Below the pieces are notes generated by a model. The model was not told where the DNA came from. It searched no databases and was given only the letters and a program-made list of their open reading frames with translations. From positions 181,501-245,500 of the forward strand of contig JALOAG010000004.1 of NCBI GenBank assembly GCA_023228875.1: DNA of 64,000 bases, written 5' to 3'. The position numbers were made by a program, and so were the translations under genes. The stretch comes from Bacteroidia bacterium (lineage in GTDB: Bacteria; Bacteroidota; Bacteroidia; NS11-12g; UBA955). Each line of letters starts with the position of its first letter. Positions within the stretch are counted from its first letter, which is position 1. Of the stretch, positions 7,224 to 15,804 are shown piece after piece.

Positions 7224-10211
7224 ATGAAAAGACATTACTCAAAAAAGCAGATTTTCACTTTGCACCCATTGAAAATAGGATTGTTCATGTTGTTATTGAA
7301 CGTTAGTTTGACAGTGAGTGCACAAGAAGAAGTGCAAAACAAGGCAGTAGCAACTTGTAGCAATCCTTGGCAGTGGAATCAAATCAACGACATGCTAAAA
7401 GGTCCTTCATGTGGAGGGCAAACAGCTTTTGTTTGGACATCAGGTCCTCCAGACCCATTAAACGATTGGATGATGTGGGAGTGGAGTGAAGAGATGTCGT
7501 TAGATAGTCTATATATCTGGCATGCACAGACTACGGGCAGGTTCTTAACAGGAGGCACTATACAAGGCTGGGACGGTTCAGCATGGTATGATTTCTACAC
7601 TTTCTCTAATCTGAGTCAGTCAAATTGCGAGAATGGAGTCAAATTTCCTTCTCCTTTGATTACAAAGAAAATGAGAATTTATAAACTAAAAACAGGAACA
7701 GGGCAGAATTCAAACCCAAACTTCAGGGAGATTGAAATATGGACTTTCCCAGGTAGTATGGAGTTCACGCTGTCCGGTGATTTTAATGGAGGTAATTATT
7801 TTATTTGTGAAGGAGAAAAAGTGCCGCTCAAAGTTAAATTGTCTGCATCTTCAAACAAGAGCTTTAAATTTCCAAATCCCCGCCTAGGGTTTCAATTGAA
7901 TAATGGGAAGATATTTTACAAATCAATCCCTGAAATTGAACCTAATGTAACAGAGGACTTTGCTTTTTCTGATTTAGTTGATTTGACAAATGCTCCAAAG
8001 CAATCAATACTCAAGGTGTTTGTGTCGAACTCATACCTAGATAGCAGTCAGCTTGATGATACTTTGACTTTCCTGCTCACAGTTACAAGAGGAAGCTCTG
8101 GTGCCAATTTTATTCCGGAAGTCTCTACCTTTAGGGGAACTCCAAAATTAGGGTATGAATATGAACCTGATATAATTACAACCGGACAAAGTTATCGTTA
8201 TACTATTACACCTCCTACGGGTCTTTTAAATACATCCTATGGAATTACATGGACATCTTCGTTTAAAGCAACCATAGATGGAGAAGTTTTCCCTGCTTCA
8301 AATCTGATATATCAACCGCCTCAAGGAAGCCAAGATGCGTATGTGATTATCAAAATAAATAATCATGATAATGAAGTGGATAAAGTAGTAAAATTAGAGT
8401 ATGTTGTCAAGGATTTGGTGGGAAATCAATGTGATACTACCACAATGAGATATGCAATTGTGTATTCAAGTCCTCAAGTCTCTTTTGAGTCGGAGATTGC
8501 ATGTAGCTCAGATGAAATACAATTCTTTAATAATTCTTACATAGTACATGGCGAGGTTGATTATAGTTGGGATTTTGGAGATGGAACAACATCGGATCAA
8601 TTTTATCCCTCACATCAATTCCTAAACTCAGGACAATATACAGTTGTACTCATTGGTACTTCTAATAATGGCTTTGCAGATACATTTTCCAAGGTTATAA
8701 CATTGTTGCATAGCCCAACACCTGACTTTACTTTTACTAACTCATGTGGTAGTATCCCTTTCCAATTAAGCGGAACAGCAGATGTTCCCGTAAGTTACAG
8801 TTGGAACTTTGGTAATGGAGATACTGCAAGTGGTCAAAACATGATGTATGCATATCAACAACCCGGTTTGTATGATATTACATTAACAGTAATGACACCG
8901 GATGGATGTGAAAGTGCAATCACCAAATCCGCCTATTCATATCCTGCGCCAATCGCTGATTTTGAATTGCCAATCAATATTTGTGCAGGTCAAAGTTTAA
9001 ACATTGTAAATACTACTTCAATCCCATTTTCAAACTGGGGTAGTGAATGGCATATTGGCAATCAAGGGGTGAGGTCATTTGATAAGAATCCTGACATTAT
9101 TTTTGATGAGTTTGGAACTCAAACAGTGCGTTTGAAAGTTACTAGTCAATTTGGTTGTGTTGATTCTATATCCAAGTCAATCAATGTACAAGCTGCACCA
9201 ATAATCAATATTACAAGTACTGATGTTTGTAGCAAAGGTCCCGTTATCTTTAATAGTAATATCAATGTGCCAAACAATGTCGTAGCTTCCTATATTTGGA
9301 AAATTGATGGTGTGCTTTATGCAGATGCTCAACCAACGGTTGATTTTGGAAGTGTTTCAGGTACGAAAGCTGTGAATGTGGATATTAAATATGATAATGG
9401 ATGCATGAATAATGCTGCTACACAAATTATAACCGGATACAGACCCAATGTTGACTTTTCTATCGCAGATGTAAATTGTGCAAACACACCAATAAGCTTG
9501 TCAAATAATACAACTATTGAGTATGGGAATGCCCATTATCAATGGATTATGGGGGATGGTATGGAATATAATGAACAAATTACGCCAAATCATACATATA
9601 CAAATAATACTCCTACTGATTATACTATTACTTTGATTGCAACTTCTGAGGGAGGTGCTTGTCCTGACAGTATTTCTAAAAATATCCGAGTTGGTATTAT
9701 ACCGGTGTGCGATTTTTCTATTCATTCAAATTGGGATAAGGGACAGGGATGGTTCTCTTTGACTCCAACATCCATCACTGAAGGTGAATATAAGTGGTAT
9801 TTTGGAGATGGTTCTGTGTCAACGGAACAGTATCCAACACATCAAAATGCACAAGATGGTAATTATGCCATTAAATTGATTGTTACAACTCCCGAAGGGT
9901 GTAACTGTACTAAGACTATGCAGTATTATGCAAATTCTTTAGGATTGTCGCAAATCAATGCAGATGCGGATGTTGTTTCATATCCAAATCCAAGTACAGG
10001 GGTTGTATATATTGAAAACCTCAGCAATTCTCCAATTTTAAATATTGTTGTTACAAATACCCTGGGTGCAACAGTATATAACAATGCAGTTTCTACTCTT
10101 AACAAGAATCTTACATTGGATTTAAGCTATATGGCAAATGGCATGTATTTGATAACAATGTCAACTGAAAATGGGAATACATATACACATAAAGTGATGA
10201 TTGCTAAGTAA
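7224..10211 (+). CDS. Secreted PKD-repeat protein with discoidin-like N-terminus and T9SS signal
   Basis: This 995-aa protein has a signal peptide (residues 1-33, cleavage near SAQEE). Residues about 40-180 resemble a galactose-binding (F5/8 type C, discoidin-like) domain: MMWEWSEEMSLDSLYIWH, TIQGWDGSAWYDF and NFREIEIWTF. Six PKD-like repeats follow every 81 residues or so, with cores YSWDFGDG, YSWNFGNG, SEWHIGNQ, YIWKIDG, YQWIMGDG and YKWYFGDG at about residues 447, 527, 608, 690, 772 and 855. The C-terminus is a type A T9SS domain (SYPNPSTGVVYIENL to THKVMIAK). The repeat region and tail parallel those of the upstream gene while the N-terminal domain differs, so the pair looks like paralogues with swapped binding heads. 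A terminator separates the two genes. Confidence 0.88.
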   Translation: MKRHYSKKQIFTLHPLKIGLFMLLLNVSLTVSAQEEVQNKAVATCSNPWQWNQINDMLKGPSCGGQTAFVWTSGPPDPLNDWMMWEWSEEMSLDSLYIWHAQTTGRFLTGGTIQGWDGSAWYDFYTFSNLSQSNCENGVKFPSPLITKKMRIYKLKTGTGQNSNPNFREIEIWTFPGSMEFTLSGDFNGGNYFICEGEKVPLKVKLSASSNKSFKFPNPRLGFQLNNGKIFYKSIPEIEPNVTEDFAFSDLVDLTNAPKQSILKVFVSNSYLDSSQLDDTLTFLLTVTRGSSGANFIPEVSTFRGTPKLGYEYEPDIITTGQSYRYTITPPTGLLNTSYGITWTSSFKATIDGEVFPASNLIYQPPQGSQDAYVIIKINNHDNEVDKVVKLEYVVKDLVGNQCDTTTMRYAIVYSSPQVSFESEIACSSDEIQFFNNSYIVHGEVDYSWDFGDGTTSDQFYPSHQFLNSGQYTVVLIGTSNNGFADTFSKVITLLHSPTPDFTFTNSCGSIPFQLSGTADVPVSYSWNFGNGDTASGQNMMYAYQQPGLYDITLTVMTPDGCESAITKSAYSYPAPIADFELPINICAGQSLNIVNTTSIPFSNWGSEWHIGNQGVRSFDKNPDIIFDEFGTQTVRLKVTSQFGCVDSISKSINVQAAPIINITSTDVCSKGPVIFNSNINVPNNVVASYIWKIDGVLYADAQPTVDFGSVSGTKAVNVDIKYDNGCMNNAATQIITGYRPNVDFSIADVNCANTPISLSNNTTIEYGNAHYQWIMGDGMEYNEQITPNHTYTNNTPTDYTITLIATSEGGACPDSISKNIRVGIIPVCDFSIHSNWDKGQGWFSLTPTSITEGEYKWYFGDGSVSTEQYPTHQNAQDGNYAIKLIVTTPEGCNCTKTMQYYANSLGLSQINADADVVSYPNPSTGVVYIENLSNSPILNIVVTNTLGATVYNNAVSTLNKNLTLDLSYMANGMYLITMSTENGNTYTHKVMIAK

Positions 10212-10237
10212 ATTTCATCTTTTTATAGAAATCAGAG

Positions 10238-10265
10238 AAGCCTCATACGAATGGGGCTTTTTTTG
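10238..10265 (+). terminator. Rho-independent terminator after second T9SS protein
   Basis: The hairpin AAGCCTCAT / ATGGGGCTT has a 4-base loop (ACGA), one G-T pair and a T7 tail. It lies 27 bases after the stop codon at 10211. Confidence 0.85.
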
Positions 10266-10277
10266 TTTAAATTGTAG

Positions 10278-10285
10278 TACCTTTG
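10278..10285 (+). promoter_or_regulatory. -7 element for the HYC_CC_PP/HMA/TonB-receptor operon
   Basis: TACCTTTG matches TAnnTTTG exactly and ends 5 bases before the GTG start at 10291. The predicted transcript would therefore start at or next to the start codon. No TTG lies at the right spacing because the preceding terminator occupies that place. Confidence 0.5.
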
Positions 10286-10290
10286 TAATC

Positions 10291-10764
10291 GTGTTGAGAA
10301 AGCTATTTGCAATTTTGCTTATTTTCCTAACCATTGGTAGTGCCCAAGGAGTTACTCTTTTTGTGCACTATTGTAATGGCGAGGCTTCAGCGATCTCTTT
10401 ATTTAACACAGATAAAGACCCTTGTGCTACCAAAGAGGAAGATAAATGCTGTGAAAAACAGATTGAAGTGGAAGACTGCTGTATTAACAAACATTCTAAA
10501 ACTGATGCACATCAGGTTTGTAAGATAGCTCACGAAGATTGTTGCAATACTCAGATAATTCAAAAGAATGGAAAAGAAATCTTGTCTTATAGACCTGCTA
10601 TTAAATTACAGCCTATAAGTATTGGGTTAATCTCAATCTTGTCTTTTGACTTTTTACACACGCTTACCAGCAATAATTTACTTGGTGATATTAATACACA
10701 TGCCCCGCCAATTATCAAAAGTGGTTGGGATATCTGCGTGCTGATTAGTACTTTTATTATTTGA
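10291..10764 (+). CDS. HYC_CC_PP-type Cys/His-rich envelope protein
   Basis: From the GTG at 10291 the product is 157 aa with an N-terminal hydrophobic signal or anchor (LRKLFAILLIFLTIGSAQG). It has the three hallmarks of the family named HYC_CC_PP in public annotation: HYCNGE near residue 28, paired cysteines (KCCEK, EDCCINKH, EDCCNTQ) and a late APPIIK segment. The function of the family is not established. The cysteine/histidine pairs suggest metal handling in the periplasm or at the membrane. The frame is open further upstream to 10201, but that part overlaps the previous stop and the terminator, so the GTG is preferred. The HMA protein and TonB receptor follow at once, which supports a metal, perhaps copper, function. 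Confidence 0.65.
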   Translation: MLRKLFAILLIFLTIGSAQGVTLFVHYCNGEASAISLFNTDKDPCATKEEDKCCEKQIEVEDCCINKHSKTDAHQVCKIAHEDCCNTQIIQKNGKEILSYRPAIKLQPISIGLISILSFDFLHTLTSNNLLGDINTHAPPIIKSGWDICVLISTFII

Positions 10765-10889
10765 TTATTAATTTCTGATTCACTTGCTTAGTTCATAAGC
10801 AAAAGGAAGTACAAGATTTTACATTTTTCTCTTGTTCAGTCTGAATCTGGCAAAAATGAATTTCAATTTTTTAATTAATTAATAATCAA

Positions 10890-11264
10890 ATGAAAACACA
10901 ATTTAATCATATCATATGGTTGCTAGCAGGAGTACTATTACTGACGTTCTCAACTTCTGCAATGACAAACCCTCAAAAAAAGAAAATGCAAACCGAGTCA
11001 TTTCAAGTGAACGGATGTTGCGGAGATTGCAAAGAAAGAATCGAAGATGCACTTGATATTAAAGGGATTCGTTATGCACATTGGAACAAAGAAACGCATA
11101 TATTGACGGTTACTTTTAATGTCAATATAATAACGCTTGACGAAATTCACAATAAAATAGCTGCAGTTGGTCATGACACTGACTTAGTTAAAGCATCAGA
11201 TTCTGCTTATAATGCTCTTCCGGATTGTTGTCAATATCGAGGAGGTAAGAAATGTCATCATTAA
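10890..11264 (+). CDS. Secreted heavy-metal-associated (HMA) domain protein
   Basis: The 124-aa product has a signal peptide (residues 1-24) followed by one ferredoxin-like HMA fold. The metal-binding loop reads NGCCGDCKERIEDAL at about residues 42-56, i.e. GxCCGDC in place of the usual GMTCxxC. The C-terminus carries further candidate ligands (DCCQYRGGKKCHH). Such proteins bind soft metals such as Cu(I) or Zn(II); here the location would be the periplasm. The last 13 bases overlap the TonB receptor start, so translation is probably coupled. The upstream neighbour is also Cys/His-rich. The metal identity cannot be read from the sequence. Confidence 0.82.
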   Translation: MKTQFNHIIWLLAGVLLLTFSTSAMTNPQKKKMQTESFQVNGCCGDCKERIEDALDIKGIRYAHWNKETHILTVTFNVNIITLDEIHNKIAAVGHDTDLVKASDSAYNALPDCCQYRGGKKCHH

Positions 11265-13525
11265 AAGGAATCTGTTTTTTATTGACCACCTTCTTTTTTG
11301 GCTATGTAAATGGGCAAGAACTTAAGGGTGTTGTGAGAAGCAAATCGGAACCATTGGAAGGAGCGTATGTGTATTGGAAGAATTTTGTACTTCAAAATAC
11401 AAAGTCAGATTCAATGGGGATGTTCACAATTCCCAAGATTCAAGAAGATGATACATTGTTTGTATCAATGGTAGGGTTTGAGCCTGTTGCGATTGTTATA
11501 GCAAAAGATCAAACCTTTGTAGATGTGGTTTTGGAGTCTTCGACAGTGCTCGGAAGTGTTAATATTGGTGAGACACGAGCTGCTAAAACATTGGATAAAA
11601 GAAATATCAGACAAATCACACGGTTTTCGGACAGGGAATTTACCAAAGCAGCATGTTGTAATCTTTCAGAGAGTTTTGAAACAATTTCTGCTGTAGATGT
11701 TACCACTTCAGATGCAGTTACAGGAATGCGTCAAATCCAAATGATGGGTTTTTCGGGGATTTATATTCAAACGCAAATAGACAACATGCCTTTTGCCAGT
11801 GGATTAATTGCATCAAGCGGACTAACCTATATACCCGGAATCTTTGTTAAGAGTATGCAATTAGCTAAAGGTGTTGGTTCAGTTACCAATGGCTATGATG
11901 GTATGACCGGCTCGCTGAATATTGAATTGAGAAAGCCTACACATAAGGAAAGAGTCATCGTGAACGGATATTTTAATCCAATGAATCTAAGACCGGAAGG
12001 CAATATTGTTTATTCTCAACAGGTTTCAAATAATTGGGCAACAACATTGCTGTTACATGGCTCTGGAACTTATGCCAAAGCAGATATGAACAAGGACGGA
12101 TTTCAAGATTTCCCTTTACAAAAGAACCTTAATTTCAGTAATAATTGGATGTATATGAAACAAGGCTGGGAAGGAAATATTGGGGTAAGATACATTAACT
12201 ATGCTCAGAAGTTAGGAGTGAATGACCTTGCAAGAACATCCAATATTGACTGGACAAGTTCATCAAAAAATGAACGTTTTGAAATGGAAGCTATGTTGGG
12301 ACATATTTTTGAGAAAAAGCATCAACATAAAGATGAACATGCTTCGCAACATGTCGATAACTCTATGGGGTTCAGAGTCAATGCACATTATCATACAATT
12401 GAAAATAAGTTTGGAGCAAGAACCTACACTGCGGATGAAAGAACCATGAATCTTAAATGGGTATATCAAGGACTTGCCGGAAGTTCTTTTCATCAATTCA
12501 TGGTAGGTGCATCTTTCTATGGAAATCAAACCAAAGAGGGGTTTAATGATAATATTTGGAATCTCAAAATGGGGAGAAAAGAATTAGTGCCGGGTGTGTT
12601 TTTTGAGTGGACAGAATCTAGTATTAAAAACCTTACCTTAGTTGGTGGCGTGCGCTATGATTATCACAATTTCTTTGGATCTATATTCACTCCAAGATTA
12701 CATGGTAAATGGAGTATAGATAAAAAGAACGAAATTAGATTTGGAGCAGGCAGAGGACAAAGAACTGCAAATCCTTTTGCAGATTATCAGGGCATATTTA
12801 GTTCCGGACGAAGTGTAATATTGCCTGTCAATATCAATAACGGTTATTATGGTTTGCAGCAGGAAGTGTCTTGGAATTCAGGTGTTTCATACTCGCGCTC
12901 ATTCAAGATGTTTTATAGACCTGCAACTATTGTTGCCGATTATTATTATACTTGGTTTGATGAGCAACTCCAAGTTGACAGAGAGACCGATGCTTCAGAG
13001 CTTAGGTTTTATAATATTGCTGCTTTCGGTCTGAAATCATTCTCCCATTCTGCAAGTATAGAGCTGGATTTTTCACCTGCCAAACGTACTGATATAAGGC
13101 TGGCATATCGTTTCATTGATTCACGAAGCGGATTTGTAGATTGTGTAACAAGGTTGAATCCTTTGATTTCGCCTCACCGAGCATTTGTGAATTTTGCGTA
13201 TGAAACACGCAAAGGATGGAGTTATGATGCGACTGTGAATTGGCAAAGTCCGAAAAGGCTGCCTCAAGGTGCGAATCTCCCTAATGAACTGAGCAATTCT
13301 CCCACTTATAGCCCTGCTTATACCAGTGTAATGGCACAAATAACTAAGAAGTTCAGCAAGCAATTTGAAGCATATATTGGCGGAGAGAATTTGTTGAATA
13401 TTGTTCAAAAAGATTTGATACGTCTTGCATCTGATCCCAACAGTCCATATTTTGACCCAACTTTAGTTTGGGGACCATCATTAGGAGCAACTTTCTATGT
13501 AGGATTTAGGTATTATGTTTGGTAG
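11252..13525 (+). CDS. TonB-dependent receptor of a probable metal-uptake module
   Basis: The 757-aa outer-membrane receptor has a signal peptide (to about residue 21), a CarboxypepD_reg-like domain (ELKGVVRSKSEPLEGAYVYW, residues 22-105), a plug domain (AACCNLSESFETISAVDV, MMGFSGIYIQTQIDNMPF, GMTGSLNIELRKP) and a 22-strand-type barrel ending in VGFRYYVW, an aromatic terminus typical of outer-membrane proteins. A His-rich stretch, KKHQHKDEHASQHVDN, lies near residue 355 and is probably in an extracellular loop. AGGAGG stands 7 bases before the ATG, which is unusual in this phylum, although these bases also encode the end of the HMA protein. It is cotranscribed with the HMA and HYC_CC_PP genes. 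The substrate is likely a metal or metal complex; copper is an inference from the neighbours. Confidence 0.85.
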   Translation: MSSLKGICFLLTTFFFGYVNGQELKGVVRSKSEPLEGAYVYWKNFVLQNTKSDSMGMFTIPKIQEDDTLFVSMVGFEPVAIVIAKDQTFVDVVLESSTVLGSVNIGETRAAKTLDKRNIRQITRFSDREFTKAACCNLSESFETISAVDVTTSDAVTGMRQIQMMGFSGIYIQTQIDNMPFASGLIASSGLTYIPGIFVKSMQLAKGVGSVTNGYDGMTGSLNIELRKPTHKERVIVNGYFNPMNLRPEGNIVYSQQVSNNWATTLLLHGSGTYAKADMNKDGFQDFPLQKNLNFSNNWMYMKQGWEGNIGVRYINYAQKLGVNDLARTSNIDWTSSSKNERFEMEAMLGHIFEKKHQHKDEHASQHVDNSMGFRVNAHYHTIENKFGARTYTADERTMNLKWVYQGLAGSSFHQFMVGASFYGNQTKEGFNDNIWNLKMGRKELVPGVFFEWTESSIKNLTLVGGVRYDYHNFFGSIFTPRLHGKWSIDKKNEIRFGAGRGQRTANPFADYQGIFSSGRSVILPVNINNGYYGLQQEVSWNSGVSYSRSFKMFYRPATIVADYYYTWFDEQLQVDRETDASELRFYNIAAFGLKSFSHSASIELDFSPAKRTDIRLAYRFIDSRSGFVDCVTRLNPLISPHRAFVNFAYETRKGWSYDATVNWQSPKRLPQGANLPNELSNSPTYSPAYTSVMAQITKKFSKQFEAYIGGENLLNIVQKDLIRLASDPNSPYFDPTLVWGPSLGATFYVGFRYYVW

Positions 13526-13643
13526 CCTTGCTGTCATTGTTTGGCAAACCAAGTTTTGTTTCTGTTTAGACAAGTGGAGTTATTTTGTACACTCATCAAA
13601 TTTTAGTGTGTAAATACAGTCGAGTGCCCGTGAGTTTTCTGAG

Positions 13644-13651
13644 TACTTTTG
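13644..13651 (+). promoter_or_regulatory. Candidate -7 element for ftsW
   Basis: TACTTTTG matches TAnnTTTG and ends 14 bases before the ftsW ATG, giving a very short predicted leader. No -33 TTG is seen at normal spacing. Confidence 0.45.
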
Positions 13652-13665
13652 TTCACTCAGAATAA

Positions 13666-14853
13666 ATGGGCAATCTATTTCAACAATATTTTAAAGGAGA
13701 TCGTTTTGTTTGGCTTGCTGTAATTGTCTTGTCTTTGACAGGGTTAATGGCTGTTTATTCTTCTACCGGCACCCTTGCTTTTGCAAAACAAGGAGGAAAG
13801 ACTGAATACTATTTGTTTAAACATGGGGGTTTCCTTGTAGTTGGATTTGTTCTCATGTACTTTTTTCATCGGATTGACTTTCGGTATTTTTCACGTGTTG
13901 CGCAATGGTTAATTTGGTTGGCAATTATACTGTTGATTGTTACAATTTTTGCAGGGAATGATATCAACGAAGCGAAAAGAACATTGACAATTCCCGGATT
14001 AGGGATAAGTTTCCAAACATCTGATTTGGCTCGTTTAGCTTTGGTAATGTACATCGCACGTTATTTGTCAAAAAATCAGGAAAAATTAGATGAATGGAAA
14101 CCCTTTTTCTGGTTAGTGGGAGTTATTGCTGCTACTTGTTTTTTAATCATGCCTGAAAACCTCTCTACTTCATTGGTGTTGTTTACAACAAGTCTAGTGT
14201 TGTTATTCATTGGTAATGTGAGATTAAAACATTTGTTGGTATTGGTGTCTTCTTTTTTGGTTCTCTTATCTATCGGAGCTATTTTCTTGTTGAATGCGCC
14301 CGATAGCATGTTGCCAGGGCGTGCTAAGACATGGAAAACCCGGTTGGAAAACTTCGCAGGTGGTGATGAGAAGGATGCTTATCAAACAGTTCAGGCAAAA
14401 ATAGCAGTTGCTAACGGAGGCATTACAGGCAAAGGACCTGGCGGCAGTATTCAAAAAAACACGTTGCCTCATCCTTATTCAGATTTTATATATGCAATTA
14501 TTTTAGAAGAATATGGGCTGCTGGGAGGAGCCATTATTGCCAGTCTTTATCTCTTGATATTTATTCGCTCTATAAGGATGGTTGTACGATCACCACGGGC
14601 GTTTGGTGCATTGTTGGCAGTCGGATTGAGTTTTACTTTGGTTTTTCAATCACTGATTCACATGGCAGTTGCTGTGGCACTGCTACCTGTAACAGGGTTG
14701 ACTTTGCCTTTAGTGAGCATGGGAGGTACTTCACTCATCTTTACAAGCTTTGCTTTTGGCATTATATTAAGTGTGAGTCGAACTACGGAAGGTGATGACG
14801 AAACTGAAGAGAGCAGCGATTCACAACAAACCAATACGGTTTTACCGTCTTAA
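13666..14853 (+). CDS. ftsW: Septal peptidoglycan polymerase FtsW (SEDS family)
   Basis: SEDS proteins polymerise lipid II into glycan strands; FtsW does so at the division septum with a partner class B PBP. The 395-aa protein has about ten membrane segments. Family features are LMAVYSSTG in TM1, the cytoplasmic-side segment PGLGISFQTSDLARLALVMYIARY, the large extracellular loop with LPHPYSDFIYAIILEE (the Asp is the likely catalytic residue), and LPVTGLTLPLVSMGGTS near the end. The Gly-rich VSMGGTS and QTSDLA segments favour FtsW over RodA. The C-terminal tail is acidic and serine-rich. The gene is not flanked by mur genes, whereas in most bacteria ftsW sits in the dcw cluster. It converges with purS, overlapping by 4 bases. 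Confidence 0.87.
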   Translation: MGNLFQQYFKGDRFVWLAVIVLSLTGLMAVYSSTGTLAFAKQGGKTEYYLFKHGGFLVVGFVLMYFFHRIDFRYFSRVAQWLIWLAIILLIVTIFAGNDINEAKRTLTIPGLGISFQTSDLARLALVMYIARYLSKNQEKLDEWKPFFWLVGVIAATCFLIMPENLSTSLVLFTTSLVLLFIGNVRLKHLLVLVSSFLVLLSIGAIFLLNAPDSMLPGRAKTWKTRLENFAGGDEKDAYQTVQAKIAVANGGITGKGPGGSIQKNTLPHPYSDFIYAIILEEYGLLGGAIIASLYLLIFIRSIRMVVRSPRAFGALLAVGLSFTLVFQSLIHMAVAVALLPVTGLTLPLVSMGGTSLIFTSFAFGIILSVSRTTEGDDETEESSDSQQTNTVLPS

Positions 14854-15104
14854 GCGGGGATTACCACAATGTGAAAACTCTCCATTATTGGATTTGCCAA
14901 TAATTCTTTACATGCCTTTTCTGCTGATTTATAGGCTTCGTCTTTGTCGGATGCATTGATTTCAAAGGTGATAAATTTACCTACTCTCACATTGTTGATT
15001 TGAGTAAAACCAATGTTTTTTAATCCTGATGTAACTGCTTTGCCCTGTGGATCTAAAAGCTCTTTGTGGGGCATTATTTCTATATTGACGATAAATGAAG
15101 CCAT
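14850..15104 (-). CDS. purS: Phosphoribosylformylglycinamidine synthase subunit PurS
   Basis: PurS is the small bridging subunit of the three-part FGAM synthase (PurS-PurL-PurQ) in purine synthesis. The 84-aa product from the ATG at 15104 begins MASFIVNIEIMPHKELLDPQG and carries NIGFTQINNVRVGKFITFEI and ACKELLANPIMESF, all typical of the family. The frame stays open 7 codons further upstream, but the ATG at 15104 fits the family start. It lies 7 bases downstream of pssA on the same strand. A TAAGTTTG element at 15123-15130 could give it an additional promoter inside the end of pssA. purL and purQ are not in the window. Confidence 0.92.
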   Translation of the reverse strand: MASFIVNIEIMPHKELLDPQGKAVTSGLKNIGFTQINNVRVGKFITFEINASDKDEAYKSAEKACKELLANPIMESFHIVVIPA

Positions 15105-15111
15105 GATTCTT

Positions 15112-15804
15112 TTATTTGGCTGCAAACTTAAATAAAACAGAACAAATCAGATAGTAAAAATATATTGGAGCAAAGGCAGCAAATCCTAATATGATAATTC
15201 CAACGATACAAGGGATTACAAAGACAAAAAGTTTGATGTAGAATTGCTTGTCTAATTTTTTGAATTTCAAAGCCAACATTGGCAATTCTGCAACCAGCAT
15301 AAAAGCACTAAAGATGCTTAAGAAATAGAAAACATTTGGAGCGGAAACAACATCTGCAAAAAGAGGATATTGATTTGTCAAAAACACTAATCCAACCCAA
15401 AAGAATGTGTTCATTGGAGTAGGAACTCCGATAAAGGTATCGTGTTGTCGTTCATCAATATTAAATTTTGCAAGCCTCAATGCGGAAAAAAGTGGAATTA
15501 ATGCTGCAGCAGCAAACATGAGCCAAGAGTCGCTTGCTCCAACATAGTAAGCAAGAAAACCGGGCACAACTCCGAATGTAACCATGTCGGCTAAAGAGTC
15601 TAATTGCTTACCAAGTTCTCCGGATACCTTTAATGCCCTTGCAACAAATCCATCAAAGAAGTCTAAAACTCCTGCAAGCATCACAAGCCAACAAGCCCAG
15701 ATTACGGAATATCCTTTTAAAATGAAGAAAATAGCAATAAATCCGCATGCTAAGTTACCAAGCGTAAATAGATTTGGAATGTGTTTCTTTATTTCTTGAA
15801 TCAT
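15112..15804 (-). CDS. pssA: CDP-diacylglycerol--serine O-phosphatidyltransferase
   Basis: PssA makes phosphatidylserine from CDP-diacylglycerol and serine, the precursor of phosphatidylethanolamine. The 230-aa integral membrane protein contains the complete CDP-alcohol phosphatidyltransferase motif DG(x2)AR(x8)G(x3)D(x3)D, seen as DFFDGFVARALKVSG then ELGKQLDSLAD at about residues 47-73. The N-terminus HIPNLFTLGNLACGF is characteristic. About seven to eight hydrophobic segments are present. Its ATG overlaps the stop of the upstream gene by one base (TAATG), so the genes are translationally coupled. The partner phosphatidylserine decarboxylase is not in the window. Confidence 0.94.
   Translation of the reverse strand: MIQEIKKHIPNLFTLGNLACGFIAIFFILKGYSVIWACWLVMLAGVLDFFDGFVARALKVSGELGKQLDSLADMVTFGVVPGFLAYYVGASDSWLMFAAAALIPLFSALRLAKFNIDERQHDTFIGVPTPMNTFFWVGLVFLTNQYPLFADVVSAPNVFYFLSIFSAFMLVAELPMLALKFKKLDKQFYIKLFVFVIPCIVGIIILGFAAFAPIYFYYLICSVLFKFAAK

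Noticed and set aside
13526..13560. Terminator after the metal-module TonB receptor
   Set aside because: GTTTGGCAAAC is self-complementary but too short and without loop; no T-tract follows a stable stem.
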